Below, in pieces: positions 26,398-36,371 of a stretch of 64,000 nucleotides of DNA. Source of the DNA: JANQTF01 sp041741415 (GTDB lineage Bacteria > Bacteroidota > Bacteroidia > J057); the NCBI GenBank assembly GCA_041741415.1, contig JBGSKC010000035.1, positions 1 to 64,000 of the forward strand, read 5' to 3'. The notes beneath the pieces are model-generated. The model saw only the letters and a list, made by a program, of their open reading frames with translations. It was not told the DNA's origin and ran no database searches. Position 1 is the stretch's first letter. Every line of letters starts with the position of its first letter. The position numbers and the translations under genes are program-made.

Positions 26398-29300
26398 ATG
26401 ATTTCTTTCTCCCCTTCTTCTCGCCGTATGGCGCTGTTATGTGTGTTGATTGGCCTTTTTGTGCCTGCATTGAAGGCACAAGACGTGCCCTATGCCGATT
26501 ATTTCGAAGAGGCCTATCGTGCCTATCCCACCGTTCCGCCGGGGTTGCTGGAGTCCATTGCCTGGACCAACACCCGTGTCCGGCACCTGATTCCGACTGA
26601 AAGTTGCCAGGAATTGCCTGTTTATTACGGCGTGATGGGGTTGGTAAAGGATGGAAAAGACTACTTTCAGAATAGTCTTGTAACAGTTGCAAGCCTGTCG
26701 GGCTACTCTGAACAGGAGATCATCACGAGTCCAAGGATCAACATCCTGGCGTATGCCAAGGCTTACGCTGCCCTTCAGCAGAACAAGCGCATGACCTCCC
26801 GGTCGGTAGAATCGCACCGGCCTATTGTATCGGAGCTCAGCGAGCTTCCGCCCGCCACTGATGGCCCCAGCCAATTTGCCCACGATCAGCAGTATTACAT
26901 GGTTCTCCGGGAAATGGAAAAGCCGCACGTCAACTCCAGGGTGTCCACGCGGCAGACGTTCAACTATTCCAGCATTTTCGGGGCTGAAAACCACCGCGTG
27001 CTGAGCGCCAGCCGGGTAACGATGAGCAACGAGCGCATCAGCAACGGCCAGGGCGACACCTACACCCCCTCCACCGAAGGCTCCCGAACTGCTTCCTGCA
27101 GTGCCAATAGCAGCGTAGCCAACTTCGGTGCGGCCCTCTGGAGCCCCGCCCACAGCAACAACTACGGCTCCCGCGATGGCGCTTCAGTTAATTTCGTCAC
27201 CATCCACACCGTGCAAGGCTCCTATGCCAGTGCCATTTCGTGGTTCCGAAATTCAAGGGCCAGGGTTTCTGCCCACTACATCATCCGGGCTTCGGATGGA
27301 CAAATTACCCAGATGGTGTGCGAAAATGACAAAGCCTACCATGTGAAAACAGACAACTCAGAGGCCATTGGCATTGAGCATGAAGGCTTTATCGACGATG
27401 GAGGGGCCTGGTACACCAATGAAATGTATGAAAGCTCCGCCGCCCTTGTCCGCGACATCTGCGCCCGCTACAACATCAATCCGCTTCAAACCTACGGCGG
27501 GCCACCTACCAACGGCGTCAACACCCTCACCAACACCTGCTACAAGATCAAGGGGCACCAGCATTTTCGCGGAAACAACCACATTGACCCGGGGCCCTTC
27601 TGGGATTGGGACAGGTTTTACCGGCTGGTCAATCCTGCCCCAGCGCCCACCGCCTTTACCAATCGCCGCGGTGAGCTGTTCGATTCGGGTGGGGCAAATG
27701 GAAATTATGCCAATCAGGACCGCCGCATCTACCTCATTGCTCCTCCGGGCGCGACTTCGCTGGAGCTGGAGTTTGTGAAACTCGACCTCGAAGGCTCAAC
27801 AGCCAAACCCTATGACTACCTGGACGTGTATGACGGGCGGGACGAAAACGGCAAATTCCTTGGAAGATTCACGGGCAATATTTCGCCAGGCAAGCTCACA
27901 GCCCAGAGCGGGGCTGCCTTCATAGAGTTCCGGAGCGACTGCCAGATTGCCCAGGGCGGGTGGCATGTGAAGTATCGGTCTGGGGACGAATCGGCAGCCT
28001 GCGGGCAACCAGCCAATTTGCTGGCCAGCAACCTCTTTGCCATGGGGGCCACCCTTACCTGGGAATCCGAAGCGACCCGCTTTGTGGTGTTGCTGCGCCA
28101 GCGAAACGACCCGCGTTGGACCCGCTATCTCCTTCAGGAGCCGCAGTTCATTGCCACGGGTCTCAAGGCCAACAGTGTGTACCAGTGGCAGGTTCAGGCC
28201 GTTTGCGGCGGCGACAGCTCTGCCGTGGCAGGTGCCACTTTTGTCACGCCCAACCTCATGGGCCGGGGCGGGCAAGCCCAGATTTTTACCATCAAGGCGC
28301 TGGACGGTCGCTTTTATGATTCTGGAGCGCTGGATGCCGGGTATGGCAACGACGAAAACTATGCTTACCGGATTTCCTCGCCGGGCGGAGGTCGGGTTCA
28401 GCTCACGTTTACCGAGTTTGAAACCGAAAAAGACCGCGATGTCCTCACCATATACGACGGTAACAGCTTCAACAGCCGGGTAATCGGCACTTACAGCGGA
28501 AGTGATGGCCCGAGGCAGGTGCTGGCCAGCGGGCCAGAGCTGCTGATCCATTTCCGCTCTGACCAGGCAACCAACGGCCGGGGCTGGAAGGCCACCTGGA
28601 ATGTGCAGGGGGCTACCACTCCGGCACCCGGACCTGTTAACCCCGGACCCACCAATCCACCGACAAACCCACCGACCGACCCCACCCGGCCCAATCCCAG
28701 CCTGCCACCCGTGATGGAGCAAGGCCCCTTTGTGCTGGAGTTGCCAACGAATGCCCAAAGTCCTCTTACCAGCCCAAGGCTGACAGGAAGCTACCAGGGC
28801 AGGTTTCAACTGGCTTTTGAGGACCAGGACCGATCGGGGCGCGGGTTTGCCAACCGCTTTTATAATGTGGCTGAGCGCCAGGGGCAGGCATGGCGGTCGC
28901 GGCCCCAGGCTGGCTTTTTTTACGACGACTTCGCCAGTGGCCTTCAGAATCATTGGAGAGATGTGGCGGGTCAATGGATCGTGCGCGACGGGCGGCTGGT
29001 ACAAACCCAGGTGAACCAATCCAACGGCAACCTGTATGCCGAGCTGAGGCAAACCGGCGACAGGGTATATGTCTATCACTGGCAGGCCAGGGTGAGCGGC
29101 CCGGGCAACAACCGGCGGCATGGCCTTCATTTTTTTGCCTCCAACCCCGAGCAGGAAGACCGCGGTACTTCCTATTTTGTATGGATCCGCGACACAGACG
29201 GAGAAGATTTCGTGGAGATCTACAAAACGGTGAATGATGAATTTGACCGCAAAGCCGTGCGGACCATCCAGATGGAGGCTGGGAAAGTGTATGATTTCAA

Positions 29301-30549
29301 AACCATTTACAACCCCGACAAAGGCAGGATAGAGGTTTATGTAAACAATCAATTCAGCGGATCCTGGGTGGATCCGAATCCGATCCGGGAGGGGCGCGGC
29401 ATTTCTTTGCGGACGGGCAACTGCCAATTGGAGCTTGACAACCTGATCGTGTATCACAACCGGGGCGCGAATGTGCAGGTGGAAGTAAGCGGTGCCTTAG
29501 CTCCTTTGAGTGGGTCGGGCGAGTTTCTGGTGAATTCCCTGGTGGTGGATCGCGGCATTAACTGGTCGGCTGTGGGCCAGGCGCAAAGCCGTTTTGCAGG
29601 TGGCAGCCAGCCTTCTGTTCCATCGCCTCAACCGAGTACCCCAACCCCAGAGCCCGCGACGCCCGCTTTCCCCAAGCCGCCAGTTACGGAGCCTTCCCCA
29701 GGCAGCCAGCCGCAGCTGGTGCCCAGCCTTCCTCCCACCCTTCAACATGCGGTGAGATGGAACCCTGGTGGATCGGCACAGGCTTATGCGCTTGCTGCGG
29801 GGCTTGGAGGAAAGGAGTGGCAGGGAACGGTGAGCCGGGGCTTCGCTTTTGAGGAGTTTTCCAGCTTACGCTCCGACTGGCTCCAGATCACCGGCACCTG
29901 GGCTATTCGCTTCAACACTTTGCAGCAAACCAACCCTGTCGAGGCCAATTCCAACATTTATTTGCCGCTCAACCAGCAAGCCGGGCAGGCCTATGTGTAT
30001 CGATTCCGGACGAGGTTGCTCACTGCTGGTGACAATAAACGTTTTGGCCTTCATTTCCTGGCCAGCAGCGGGGCCGGGGTGAACCGGGGCAACTCCTATC
30101 TGGTTTGGTTTCGGTACAATGAATCAGGGGCAGACAAAGTCGAATTGTATCGCTCGGAGGCCAATCAAATGCCGATCATCAATGCAGAGGCCATTGTGAC
30201 GATAGAGCCACTGGCCTGGTATGAAATCACCATTTTGGCCGATCCTGCCACCCGGCGTATTTCGGTTTGGATGAACAATTACCCGGTGATTGATTGGGAA
30301 GATACCCTGGGGTTTCATTCAGGCGGCGAGGCTATTTCTTTCCGGACAGGCAATGCGCAGGTGCAATTCGACGACCTCAAGGTGTTTCAGGCAGTGCCGG
30401 CAGAGGGGCTGTTACTGGACGTCGGCACGGCCAACAGCAGCTTCCCTTTCAAGAGCCAGGGAAATACGCCTGCCGCGAGGCTGATCTGGTTGAGCCGGTC
30501 GGGCCGGGGCTGGGCCTCGGAGCAGGAGCAACAGAGAGTGGTGAGGTAA
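26398..30549 (+). CDS. Large secreted N-acetylmuramoyl-L-alanine amidase with CUB and lectin-like domains
   Basis: 1383 residues from ATG 26398, which gives a signal peptide ending ALKAQ; a longer upstream frame is not supported. Layout: an N-terminal helical region (about 20-150), an Amidase_2 domain (about 250-420) with zinc ligands in FVTIHTVQG (His about 270), GHQHF and NHIDPGPFWDW, CUB 1 (about 425-530), a fibronectin III-like segment, CUB 2 (about 630-735), a Pro-rich linker, and two related beta-sandwich units (about 840-1020 and 1145-1335) split by a second Pro-rich linker. No T9SS sorting domain is seen. It likely cleaves peptidoglycan stem peptides outside the cell, possibly against other bacteria. 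Confidence 0.85.
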   Translation: MISFSPSSRRMALLCVLIGLFVPALKAQDVPYADYFEEAYRAYPTVPPGLLESIAWTNTRVRHLIPTESCQELPVYYGVMGLVKDGKDYFQNSLVTVASLSGYSEQEIITSPRINILAYAKAYAALQQNKRMTSRSVESHRPIVSELSELPPATDGPSQFAHDQQYYMVLREMEKPHVNSRVSTRQTFNYSSIFGAENHRVLSASRVTMSNERISNGQGDTYTPSTEGSRTASCSANSSVANFGAALWSPAHSNNYGSRDGASVNFVTIHTVQGSYASAISWFRNSRARVSAHYIIRASDGQITQMVCENDKAYHVKTDNSEAIGIEHEGFIDDGGAWYTNEMYESSAALVRDICARYNINPLQTYGGPPTNGVNTLTNTCYKIKGHQHFRGNNHIDPGPFWDWDRFYRLVNPAPAPTAFTNRRGELFDSGGANGNYANQDRRIYLIAPPGATSLELEFVKLDLEGSTAKPYDYLDVYDGRDENGKFLGRFTGNISPGKLTAQSGAAFIEFRSDCQIAQGGWHVKYRSGDESAACGQPANLLASNLFAMGATLTWESEATRFVVLLRQRNDPRWTRYLLQEPQFIATGLKANSVYQWQVQAVCGGDSSAVAGATFVTPNLMGRGGQAQIFTIKALDGRFYDSGALDAGYGNDENYAYRISSPGGGRVQLTFTEFETEKDRDVLTIYDGNSFNSRVIGTYSGSDGPRQVLASGPELLIHFRSDQATNGRGWKATWNVQGATTPAPGPVNPGPTNPPTNPPTDPTRPNPSLPPVMEQGPFVLELPTNAQSPLTSPRLTGSYQGRFQLAFEDQDRSGRGFANRFYNVAERQGQAWRSRPQAGFFYDDFASGLQNHWRDVAGQWIVRDGRLVQTQVNQSNGNLYAELRQTGDRVYVYHWQARVSGPGNNRRHGLHFFASNPEQEDRGTSYFVWIRDTDGEDFVEIYKTVNDEFDRKAVRTIQMEAGKVYDFKTIYNPDKGRIEVYVNNQFSGSWVDPNPIREGRGISLRTGNCQLELDNLIVYHNRGANVQVEVSGALAPLSGSGEFLVNSLVVDRGINWSAVGQAQSRFAGGSQPSVPSPQPSTPTPEPATPAFPKPPVTEPSPGSQPQLVPSLPPTLQHAVRWNPGGSAQAYALAAGLGGKEWQGTVSRGFAFEEFSSLRSDWLQITGTWAIRFNTLQQTNPVEANSNIYLPLNQQAGQAYVYRFRTRLLTAGDNKRFGLHFLASSGAGVNRGNSYLVWFRYNESGADKVELYRSEANQMPIINAEAIVTIEPLAWYEITILADPATRRISVWMNNYPVIDWEDTLGFHSGGEAISFRTGNAQVQFDDLKVFQAVPAEGLLLDVGTANSSFPFKSQGNTPAARLIWLSRSGRGWASEQEQQRVVR

Positions 30550-30608
30550 GACGAATCAGAACAGGAGAGGGCGCACAAAGACTGTTTCAGCTTACCCGGA
30601 TATGGCTG

Positions 30609-31934
30609 TTAGTTTGTCCCCTCTGCCAGCGCTGCCGGAAAACAGAGCTGAAAAACGGATCCAGCACCCTCTTTCGATTCCACCCGGATTTCACCACCGT
30701 GAATGCGCATGATTTTTTCGCAAATCGCCAGCCCGATTCCCGTTCCTTCAAATTCCTCCTCGCTGTGCAGGCGGGTAAACATCCCGAAGATTTGCTCGTG
30801 GTAAGCCGGGTTGATCCCGATGCCATTGTCCTCCACTTCCACAATCATCTGAGAGCCCCGTATTTGAGATCGGATGATGACTTCCGGGCGTTGGCTGTGG
30901 TTGTATTTCACGGCGTTGCTAATCAAAGCCTCCAGCAGCGATTCAAGGTGGTATTCGGATACCCTCAGGCGCGGGAGTTTTTTCACCAGGAGGTTCACTT
31001 TTTTTGCCTCCAGTGCGGATTTCATGGAAGCTACCACTTGCAGGGCCACCTTTTGAAGGTCGACGCCTGAATGCAATGGTTCGCCGCCATCGGCTTCCAG
31101 GCGGGCATACTTCAGGATGTCTCCTACCAGGTTGTACAGAAAGCTCGCATTGCGCTTGGCAAGGGTAATTAAGCCAAGCGCCCCTCCCCGCTGGCTGTGT
31201 TCTGGCAGCTTGCGCTCCACCAGCGTGAGAAGGCTGACCGTGTTTTTCAGCGGAGATTTGAAATGGTGAGAAGTGGCAGAAACGAACTGCCCAAGCTCGA
31301 TATTCGCCTGTTCCAGCTCCTGGTTTCGATGGTCCAGGTCATTGAGTAGTGAGTCGGCCTCTTCCTGGAGCTGGGATATTTGGCGGAGAAAAAACCGGAT
31401 CAGGGCGATGGCACAAAAAAAGTCGAAGGCAAAGATGACGTAAAAAAAGAGCTGCAACCCCCGCTCCCTGACGAGAGGTCCGTGCTGGCCTACGATCCAA
31501 TCCGAGAGCAGGAAGACGCCAAGGATCATTAACAGAAGCGTGATCCGGCTTCGCCAGCTATTGAACATTACCACAACTCCCAGCGCAAAAACCTGGAAGG
31601 TGAGGGCTATGCCCAGGCTCCAGCCATAGACAACTACCATTACCCCGATCAGAACGATCATCAGGACAAAGGCCACCCAGCGCCCCGTCCAGATTTTTCC
31701 GCGCGCAGAAAAGGAAAAAGCAGCAGAAATGGCCATCAGAATCACCACCGCCATGAATGCCCCAATCGAATTGCCCAAAGCAGCGTGCAGCACAATCATC
31801 CCGAGCATCGCCAGGATTGTGAGCAGATACAGGTAGTTGAACACCCTGATCCGGGAGACTTCCAGCCAGTGCAACCCCGGAGTTATCCCGAGGTTGAGGA
31901 AGCGGTCCAGGCTGGTTCTTCTTCTAAATGGCAT
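30609..31934 (-). CDS. Membrane sensor histidine kinase (copy 1)
   Basis: 441 residues. About six membrane segments (25-185) precede a short coiled coil and a HisKA-type domain with the phosphoacceptor in ATSHHFKSPLKN (about residue 232). The ATPase domain has the N box ISNAVKYNHSQRPEV, G1 VEDNGIGINPAYHEQIF and G2 GTGIGLAICEKIM. It lies 40 bp downstream of a paralogue sharing the unusual HHFKSPLKN box. No response regulator is adjacent, so the output partner is unknown. No periplasmic sensor domain is visible, so sensing is probably within the membrane. Confidence 0.9.
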   Translation of the reverse strand: MPFRRRTSLDRFLNLGITPGLHWLEVSRIRVFNYLYLLTILAMLGMIVLHAALGNSIGAFMAVVILMAISAAFSFSARGKIWTGRWVAFVLMIVLIGVMVVVYGWSLGIALTFQVFALGVVVMFNSWRSRITLLLMILGVFLLSDWIVGQHGPLVRERGLQLFFYVIFAFDFFCAIALIRFFLRQISQLQEEADSLLNDLDHRNQELEQANIELGQFVSATSHHFKSPLKNTVSLLTLVERKLPEHSQRGGALGLITLAKRNASFLYNLVGDILKYARLEADGGEPLHSGVDLQKVALQVVASMKSALEAKKVNLLVKKLPRLRVSEYHLESLLEALISNAVKYNHSQRPEVIIRSQIRGSQMIVEVEDNGIGINPAYHEQIFGMFTRLHSEEEFEGTGIGLAICEKIMRIHGGEIRVESKEGAGSVFQLCFPAALAEGTN

Positions 31935-31973
31935 GCTTGCTTTCAGGTAGTAGGGGGGGGAATTGCGGTGAGA

Positions 31974-33437
31974 TTAGCGTTGGCTCATTTGGGTAGGGAT
32001 TCCTTCAGCTGGAAGCATGATAGACATTTGTGTGCCCATACCTGGCTGGGAAGACAAAGCCAGAGTTCCGCCGTAGCCTTCGATTAGCTTTTTACAAATG
32101 GACAGACCGATTCCGCTACCTTCATATTCTTCGCGGTTGTGCAGCCGTGAATACACTTCAAATACTTTCTCGTGGTAGGCAGGGTCAATTCCGATGCCAT
32201 TGTCTGTTACTGAAATGTGGGTCTCTAACCCCCGTTTCATCCCCTCAATGACCACCACAGGCTCTGGCGACTGGTTATATTTAAGGCCATTCTGAACCAG
32301 GTTCTGGAGAAGCAGCTCCGCATGAAATTCGTTGATCCAGACGGCGGGGAGTGCACGAACCTCTATTCGGCCATTTTTTTCATGAAGCAGATCCGCAAGG
32401 TTTTGGCGGATGCGATCGATCACCGGGCCGAGTTGTGTGAGCTCTTTCGGCTTGGCAGGAGATTCATTTTTTTCCAGGCGCGAATAGGCTAAAATGTCCT
32501 CTGTTAAGTGAAACAAGTGCCGACTGTCTTCCTTGATCATCCCTAGGTATTCCCGGGACCGCTCGGGTAAATCTTTCCAAAACTTCGACTCAATGAGGCC
32601 AAGCAGGCTGGTGATGTTTTTGAGGGGCGACTTAAAATGGTGGGAGGCAGTGTAGGCAAACTGTTTGAGTTCGTGATTAGTCTCCTGCAACCGCTGTTTT
32701 TTTTGGGCCAGCTCCTGGTAGAGCGCTTCATACTGGGCCAAATGGCGCTTGAGCATTTCGCCCAGGTAAATCAGCATCGCTACGATGCCCATGAAATTGG
32801 TGAGGAAAGTGATCAGGTATATGCGGTGGCCATAGCTAACCGGATAAATCGGGCCATTTTCGTTCAAATACCATTCGGAGAGCGCGAAAGACAATACCAT
32901 AACGGCCAGCATGACGCGCTGGGTACGGACCCGCTCAAACACCACAACTGCCCCAATGCCACCCACCAAAAACGACGTGTGGAGCCCGGCATCGCGACCA
33001 AAAGTGGCGCTCAATACTCCCAGGATCACAAACATCGGGGCAGAAAACAACCACCACGCAGTTTGGTGACGGCCGCGGGAAATGAGAACCATCGAGCCTG
33101 CAGACATCAGGATCAGCACAAGGCCCATGATACCGCCCGTCGGGTCGCATTCCCATACGGCATTGATAATCACCAGGGTCAGCATTGGAATCAGGCTAAG
33201 CAAAATCCGGTTCATCATCTTGATCCGGATTTTCAACTGCCAGGGCTGCGACTCTTGCACACCCAGGTGGACTGCCCAGCGGAGAAAACCGTTCACCCGG
33301 CGGAGAAATTTTACCAGCCAGACAGGCAAGGAGGAGGTGATTTCTGAGGCACTCATCATGAATATGAATCGCTTGATGCCCGAGCGCCTTGCTTGAGGCT
33401 GATCTGATGATGGGTAATTTTCGAGATGGGTAATCAA
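31974..33437 (-). CDS. Membrane sensor histidine kinase (copy 2)
   Basis: 487 residues with about six membrane segments (75-235), then a helix and HisKA box TASHHFKSPLKNITSLLGL. The ATPase domain has NLVQNGLKYNQSPEPV, VTDNGIGIDPAYHEKVF and GSGIGLSICKKLI. It is clearly related to the following kinase gene in both the membrane part and the catalytic part, so the pair probably arose by tandem duplication. The 40-bp gap suggests one transcript. The first ~28 residues may not be translated; an ATG at residue 27 or 28 is possible. Confidence 0.9.
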   Translation of the reverse strand: MITHLENYPSSDQPQARRSGIKRFIFMMSASEITSSLPVWLVKFLRRVNGFLRWAVHLGVQESQPWQLKIRIKMMNRILLSLIPMLTLVIINAVWECDPTGGIMGLVLILMSAGSMVLISRGRHQTAWWLFSAPMFVILGVLSATFGRDAGLHTSFLVGGIGAVVVFERVRTQRVMLAVMVLSFALSEWYLNENGPIYPVSYGHRIYLITFLTNFMGIVAMLIYLGEMLKRHLAQYEALYQELAQKKQRLQETNHELKQFAYTASHHFKSPLKNITSLLGLIESKFWKDLPERSREYLGMIKEDSRHLFHLTEDILAYSRLEKNESPAKPKELTQLGPVIDRIRQNLADLLHEKNGRIEVRALPAVWINEFHAELLLQNLVQNGLKYNQSPEPVVVIEGMKRGLETHISVTDNGIGIDPAYHEKVFEVYSRLHNREEYEGSGIGLSICKKLIEGYGGTLALSSQPGMGTQMSIMLPAEGIPTQMSQR

Positions 33438-33534
33438 TTTAAGAAATAGTTGGAACTATTCATCTATGCGAATTCCGCACCAAGACGACTGCCCTGGTGC
33501 GGAAGGTAATGTTTCTCAATTTTTGTAAGAATCT

Positions 33535-36111
33535 CTATGCCTGAAGGCGCTTCCGGCTTCGCTGTTCCCACCAAATTCCCACTGCCAGCAGCAGAAACAC
33601 AAGGATCGAGGAAATCAACCCCACTGTTTCGCCCATGTGGTAGGATTGAGGCTCAAACCGGAACTCAATCTCCGATTCGCCTGAAGGCACCACCAAAGCC
33701 CGCAACACATAGTTCACCCTGGCATGCGGTACTTGCTCCCCGTCCACATAGGCAGTCCAACCCTTTGTGTCGTTGTAGTAGATCTCAGAAAACACTGCGA
33801 TTCCCTCGCCCTGGCGACGGGCGCGATATTTCAGCCGCCGGGGGCTGGCCTCAATCAGCGCAATGCTTGCTGCACTGTCTGGCCGAAGATTTACAGTTCC
33901 CAGCAACTGCCCAAATTTCCCGCCCTCTGCATTAACGTCTACCACGGCTGTGGTAGCAGGGTTCAGCCGCTGTAGTGCCAGAAGCTCTTCCTGCGGGCTG
34001 TTGACCTCTTGCAGCGACGATACAAACCAGGCGTTGCCAAGGGCCGATAGGTTCTGAATGGCGTTAGGGGCCTGAGGGTTGTAGATCAGATAGCGGGTGT
34101 TGAGCATGTTCAGGGCCGTTTTCCGGGCCAGGCCTGCCTGAATCACCGAATCAGTCAACTGGCCGCTTTGCAGCAAATTGCGGACTCCCATCAGCTCATC
34201 GTTCAGCACGGAATCGATCAAATCCTGGTAGCGGCGCAGCTTCGCTGCATGGTAGCCCCCAATCGACTGGTGGTGGTAGGGCGTGATTTTGTCCGAAGTT
34301 GGATCAACATTCAAATTGAACACCCTGTAACTCAGGTCTGTGTCGCTGAGAATGTATTGGTCAGCGGGTGTGGCCTTGAAGAATGCCTCAAAATTTTGAG
34401 AGGGAATCGCCAGTTCCTTCACATCGAGGTAGCGGGCGCTCACGGGAACCATGTCCAGCAGCACCAGGGCAGCCAGTCCGCCCACCACAGGGGCCATTTT
34501 AAGCGAGCCCCGCAGGTACAACAGCAGCAGGGCAGCCGAGCCAAAAATCAGGGCGGCAGACCGCAGGGCATCTGCCTGAAGCAGACCGGCACGGTAGGAC
34601 ACCAGCAGGTCCACGAGTTGATTGGGTAGTGAACTATTTTCATCCCGTGGGCTAGTAAAGTCAAACAAGGTGCTGCCAGCCACGGCAAGCAGAAGCGACA
34701 AACCGCCCATCACGCCTGCGGACACAAATAGAGCCCTGCGGAGTTTGGCAGCATCCTCTTCTTTATTGGCGGTAAAAAACGCGTGAAGGCCCAGAATACC
34801 CAGGAAGGGCATGGTAAATTCGGCCAGAACCAGCGTCATGGAAGGTGCCCGGAACTTGTTGTAGGCAGGGAAATAATCGAAAAAGAGGTCGGCCACAAAG
34901 GAGTTGGAGCCCCAGGCCAGCAGCACCGACAGGATCGTGACGGCGAGCAGCCACCACTTGATGGGGCCATTCACAAGCATCAGTCCCAGCACAAACAGGA
35001 AGCAAACGATGGCACCCACATAGACCGGGCCGCTTGTGATGGGTTGTTCGCCCCAATATTCTGTGAAATAGCGGGTAGCTTCAGCACCATAAGTACGGTT
35101 GATATCGCGGAACTCATCCGACTTGCTGTCAAGCAGCACAGAAGCTCCACCATGAAAGTTGGGAATAAGCAGAGTGAAGGTTTCTGAAATGCCGTAGCTC
35201 CATCTAAATGCATATTCCTTGTCGAGGCCGGCATCTGTGCTGCCAGCGGGGCCGGGCAACTCGCTGCCGCCGCGCATGGTCACGCTGGCGTATTCGGCGG
35301 TGGTCCAGACCCTGCCCACGTTCGGGCCAACCCCGATCAATGCTGCTACCAGCACAACGGCCGAAGCAGTGAAAAAGACTGGCAGGGTTTTGTTGCGAAC
35401 GGCATCCACGAAATAGGCAATGCCAAATACCAGCAGGGCGATGGCCAGGTAGTAGGAAATCTGGTAGTGGTTGGCGTTCACCTCCAGCGCCATGAAAAAG
35501 GCCGTGAGGGCACCACCCAGCAGGTATTTACCGCGGTAAGTGAGCAGCACCGAAGCTACGAGAAAGGCCATGTAGGCAATGGCAGCAGCCTTCGACACGT
35601 GCCCCGGCACATGGATAATGAACCAGTAGGAGGACAGCGCGTAGGCCGCGGCCCCAAGACCACTCACCCAGGGACCCAGATCCAGGATCAGCAGCAGGAA
35701 AAAGAAGCCAACAAAGGTGAGGAAAATGTAATTGGCAGGGCGGGGCAGGCCGAAGCGGGCAACGTATTTTTCGACATAGAACATCAGGTTGCCAGAAAAC
35801 AGCGTCCCGGCCTGGTAGGCGGGCATTCCGGAAAAAATCTGGCCATTCCAGAGGGGCTCCACCCCGGTGCTGTCGCGATACTCCGCGAGCTGGTGAGACA
35901 TTCCCTGGTAGTTAACGCTGTCGTCCTGGTTGAGGACTTTTCCCTGAAAGACGAGGGGATAAAACAGCAGGGTCACCAGCACATAAAAGGCGAGAATCAC
36001 CAAGCCATGGGTGAGGAGCGTTTTTTGCCAGGGTTTGAGTTGATCAAACCAGGCGGAGCGTGCCGGGCTGGCGGGCCGGGCTGCGGGTTTTTTCTGGGGT
36101 TGTTTGGCCAT
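33535..36111 (-). CDS. YfhO-family multi-spanning membrane protein
   Basis: 858 residues with at least twelve membrane segments. The first extracytoplasmic loop has the conserved start LNQDDSVNYQGMSHQLAEYR, here read as LNQDDSVNYQGMSHQ, with NGQIFSGMPAYQAGTLF following. The C-terminal ~200-residue domain includes LARKTALNMLNTRYLIYN and YNDTKGWTAYVDGEQV, typical of the family, and a final membrane helix before a basic tail. YfhO proteins are related to GT-C type glycosyltransferases and are involved in polymer glycosylation in Gram-positive bacteria. The role here is unproven. Single gene. Confidence 0.9.
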   Translation of the reverse strand: MAKQPQKKPAARPASPARSAWFDQLKPWQKTLLTHGLVILAFYVLVTLLFYPLVFQGKVLNQDDSVNYQGMSHQLAEYRDSTGVEPLWNGQIFSGMPAYQAGTLFSGNLMFYVEKYVARFGLPRPANYIFLTFVGFFFLLLILDLGPWVSGLGAAAYALSSYWFIIHVPGHVSKAAAIAYMAFLVASVLLTYRGKYLLGGALTAFFMALEVNANHYQISYYLAIALLVFGIAYFVDAVRNKTLPVFFTASAVVLVAALIGVGPNVGRVWTTAEYASVTMRGGSELPGPAGSTDAGLDKEYAFRWSYGISETFTLLIPNFHGGASVLLDSKSDEFRDINRTYGAEATRYFTEYWGEQPITSGPVYVGAIVCFLFVLGLMLVNGPIKWWLLAVTILSVLLAWGSNSFVADLFFDYFPAYNKFRAPSMTLVLAEFTMPFLGILGLHAFFTANKEEDAAKLRRALFVSAGVMGGLSLLLAVAGSTLFDFTSPRDENSSLPNQLVDLLVSYRAGLLQADALRSAALIFGSAALLLLYLRGSLKMAPVVGGLAALVLLDMVPVSARYLDVKELAIPSQNFEAFFKATPADQYILSDTDLSYRVFNLNVDPTSDKITPYHHQSIGGYHAAKLRRYQDLIDSVLNDELMGVRNLLQSGQLTDSVIQAGLARKTALNMLNTRYLIYNPQAPNAIQNLSALGNAWFVSSLQEVNSPQEELLALQRLNPATTAVVDVNAEGGKFGQLLGTVNLRPDSAASIALIEASPRRLKYRARRQGEGIAVFSEIYYNDTKGWTAYVDGEQVPHARVNYVLRALVVPSGESEIEFRFEPQSYHMGETVGLISSILVFLLLAVGIWWEQRSRKRLQA

Positions 36112-36371
36112 AACAGCTCGTTCAGGGTAACGAATGATTGCCCTAAACTAAGCACGGTTTTGATGAGGAGCAAAGTTCAGGGCTGTGCCATGGTTTTTAA
36201 CCACCAAGACGCCGCCAGCATTAAAAAATCGAGGCGAAAGGTAAATCCCCCTCCCATCCTGAACCATGGATCAACAACCCTGACTATGACCCAAACACTG
36301 CCTCCGGCTTGTTCCACGAGAAAATACTGAATCCATTTTTCCCCCTGCCAATTAGTCCGTAGCTTCCCTGC

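Noticed and set aside
27796..29457. 553-codon open frame on the minus strand
   Set aside because: It lies wholly inside the amidase-CUB gene on the other strand; the plus frame has clear domains and the minus translation resembles no family.
30550..30608. T9SS sorting domain for the amidase
   Set aside because: The C-terminus of the amidase has no FPNP-type start or terminal KxxV-like end, and no continuation in another frame was found.
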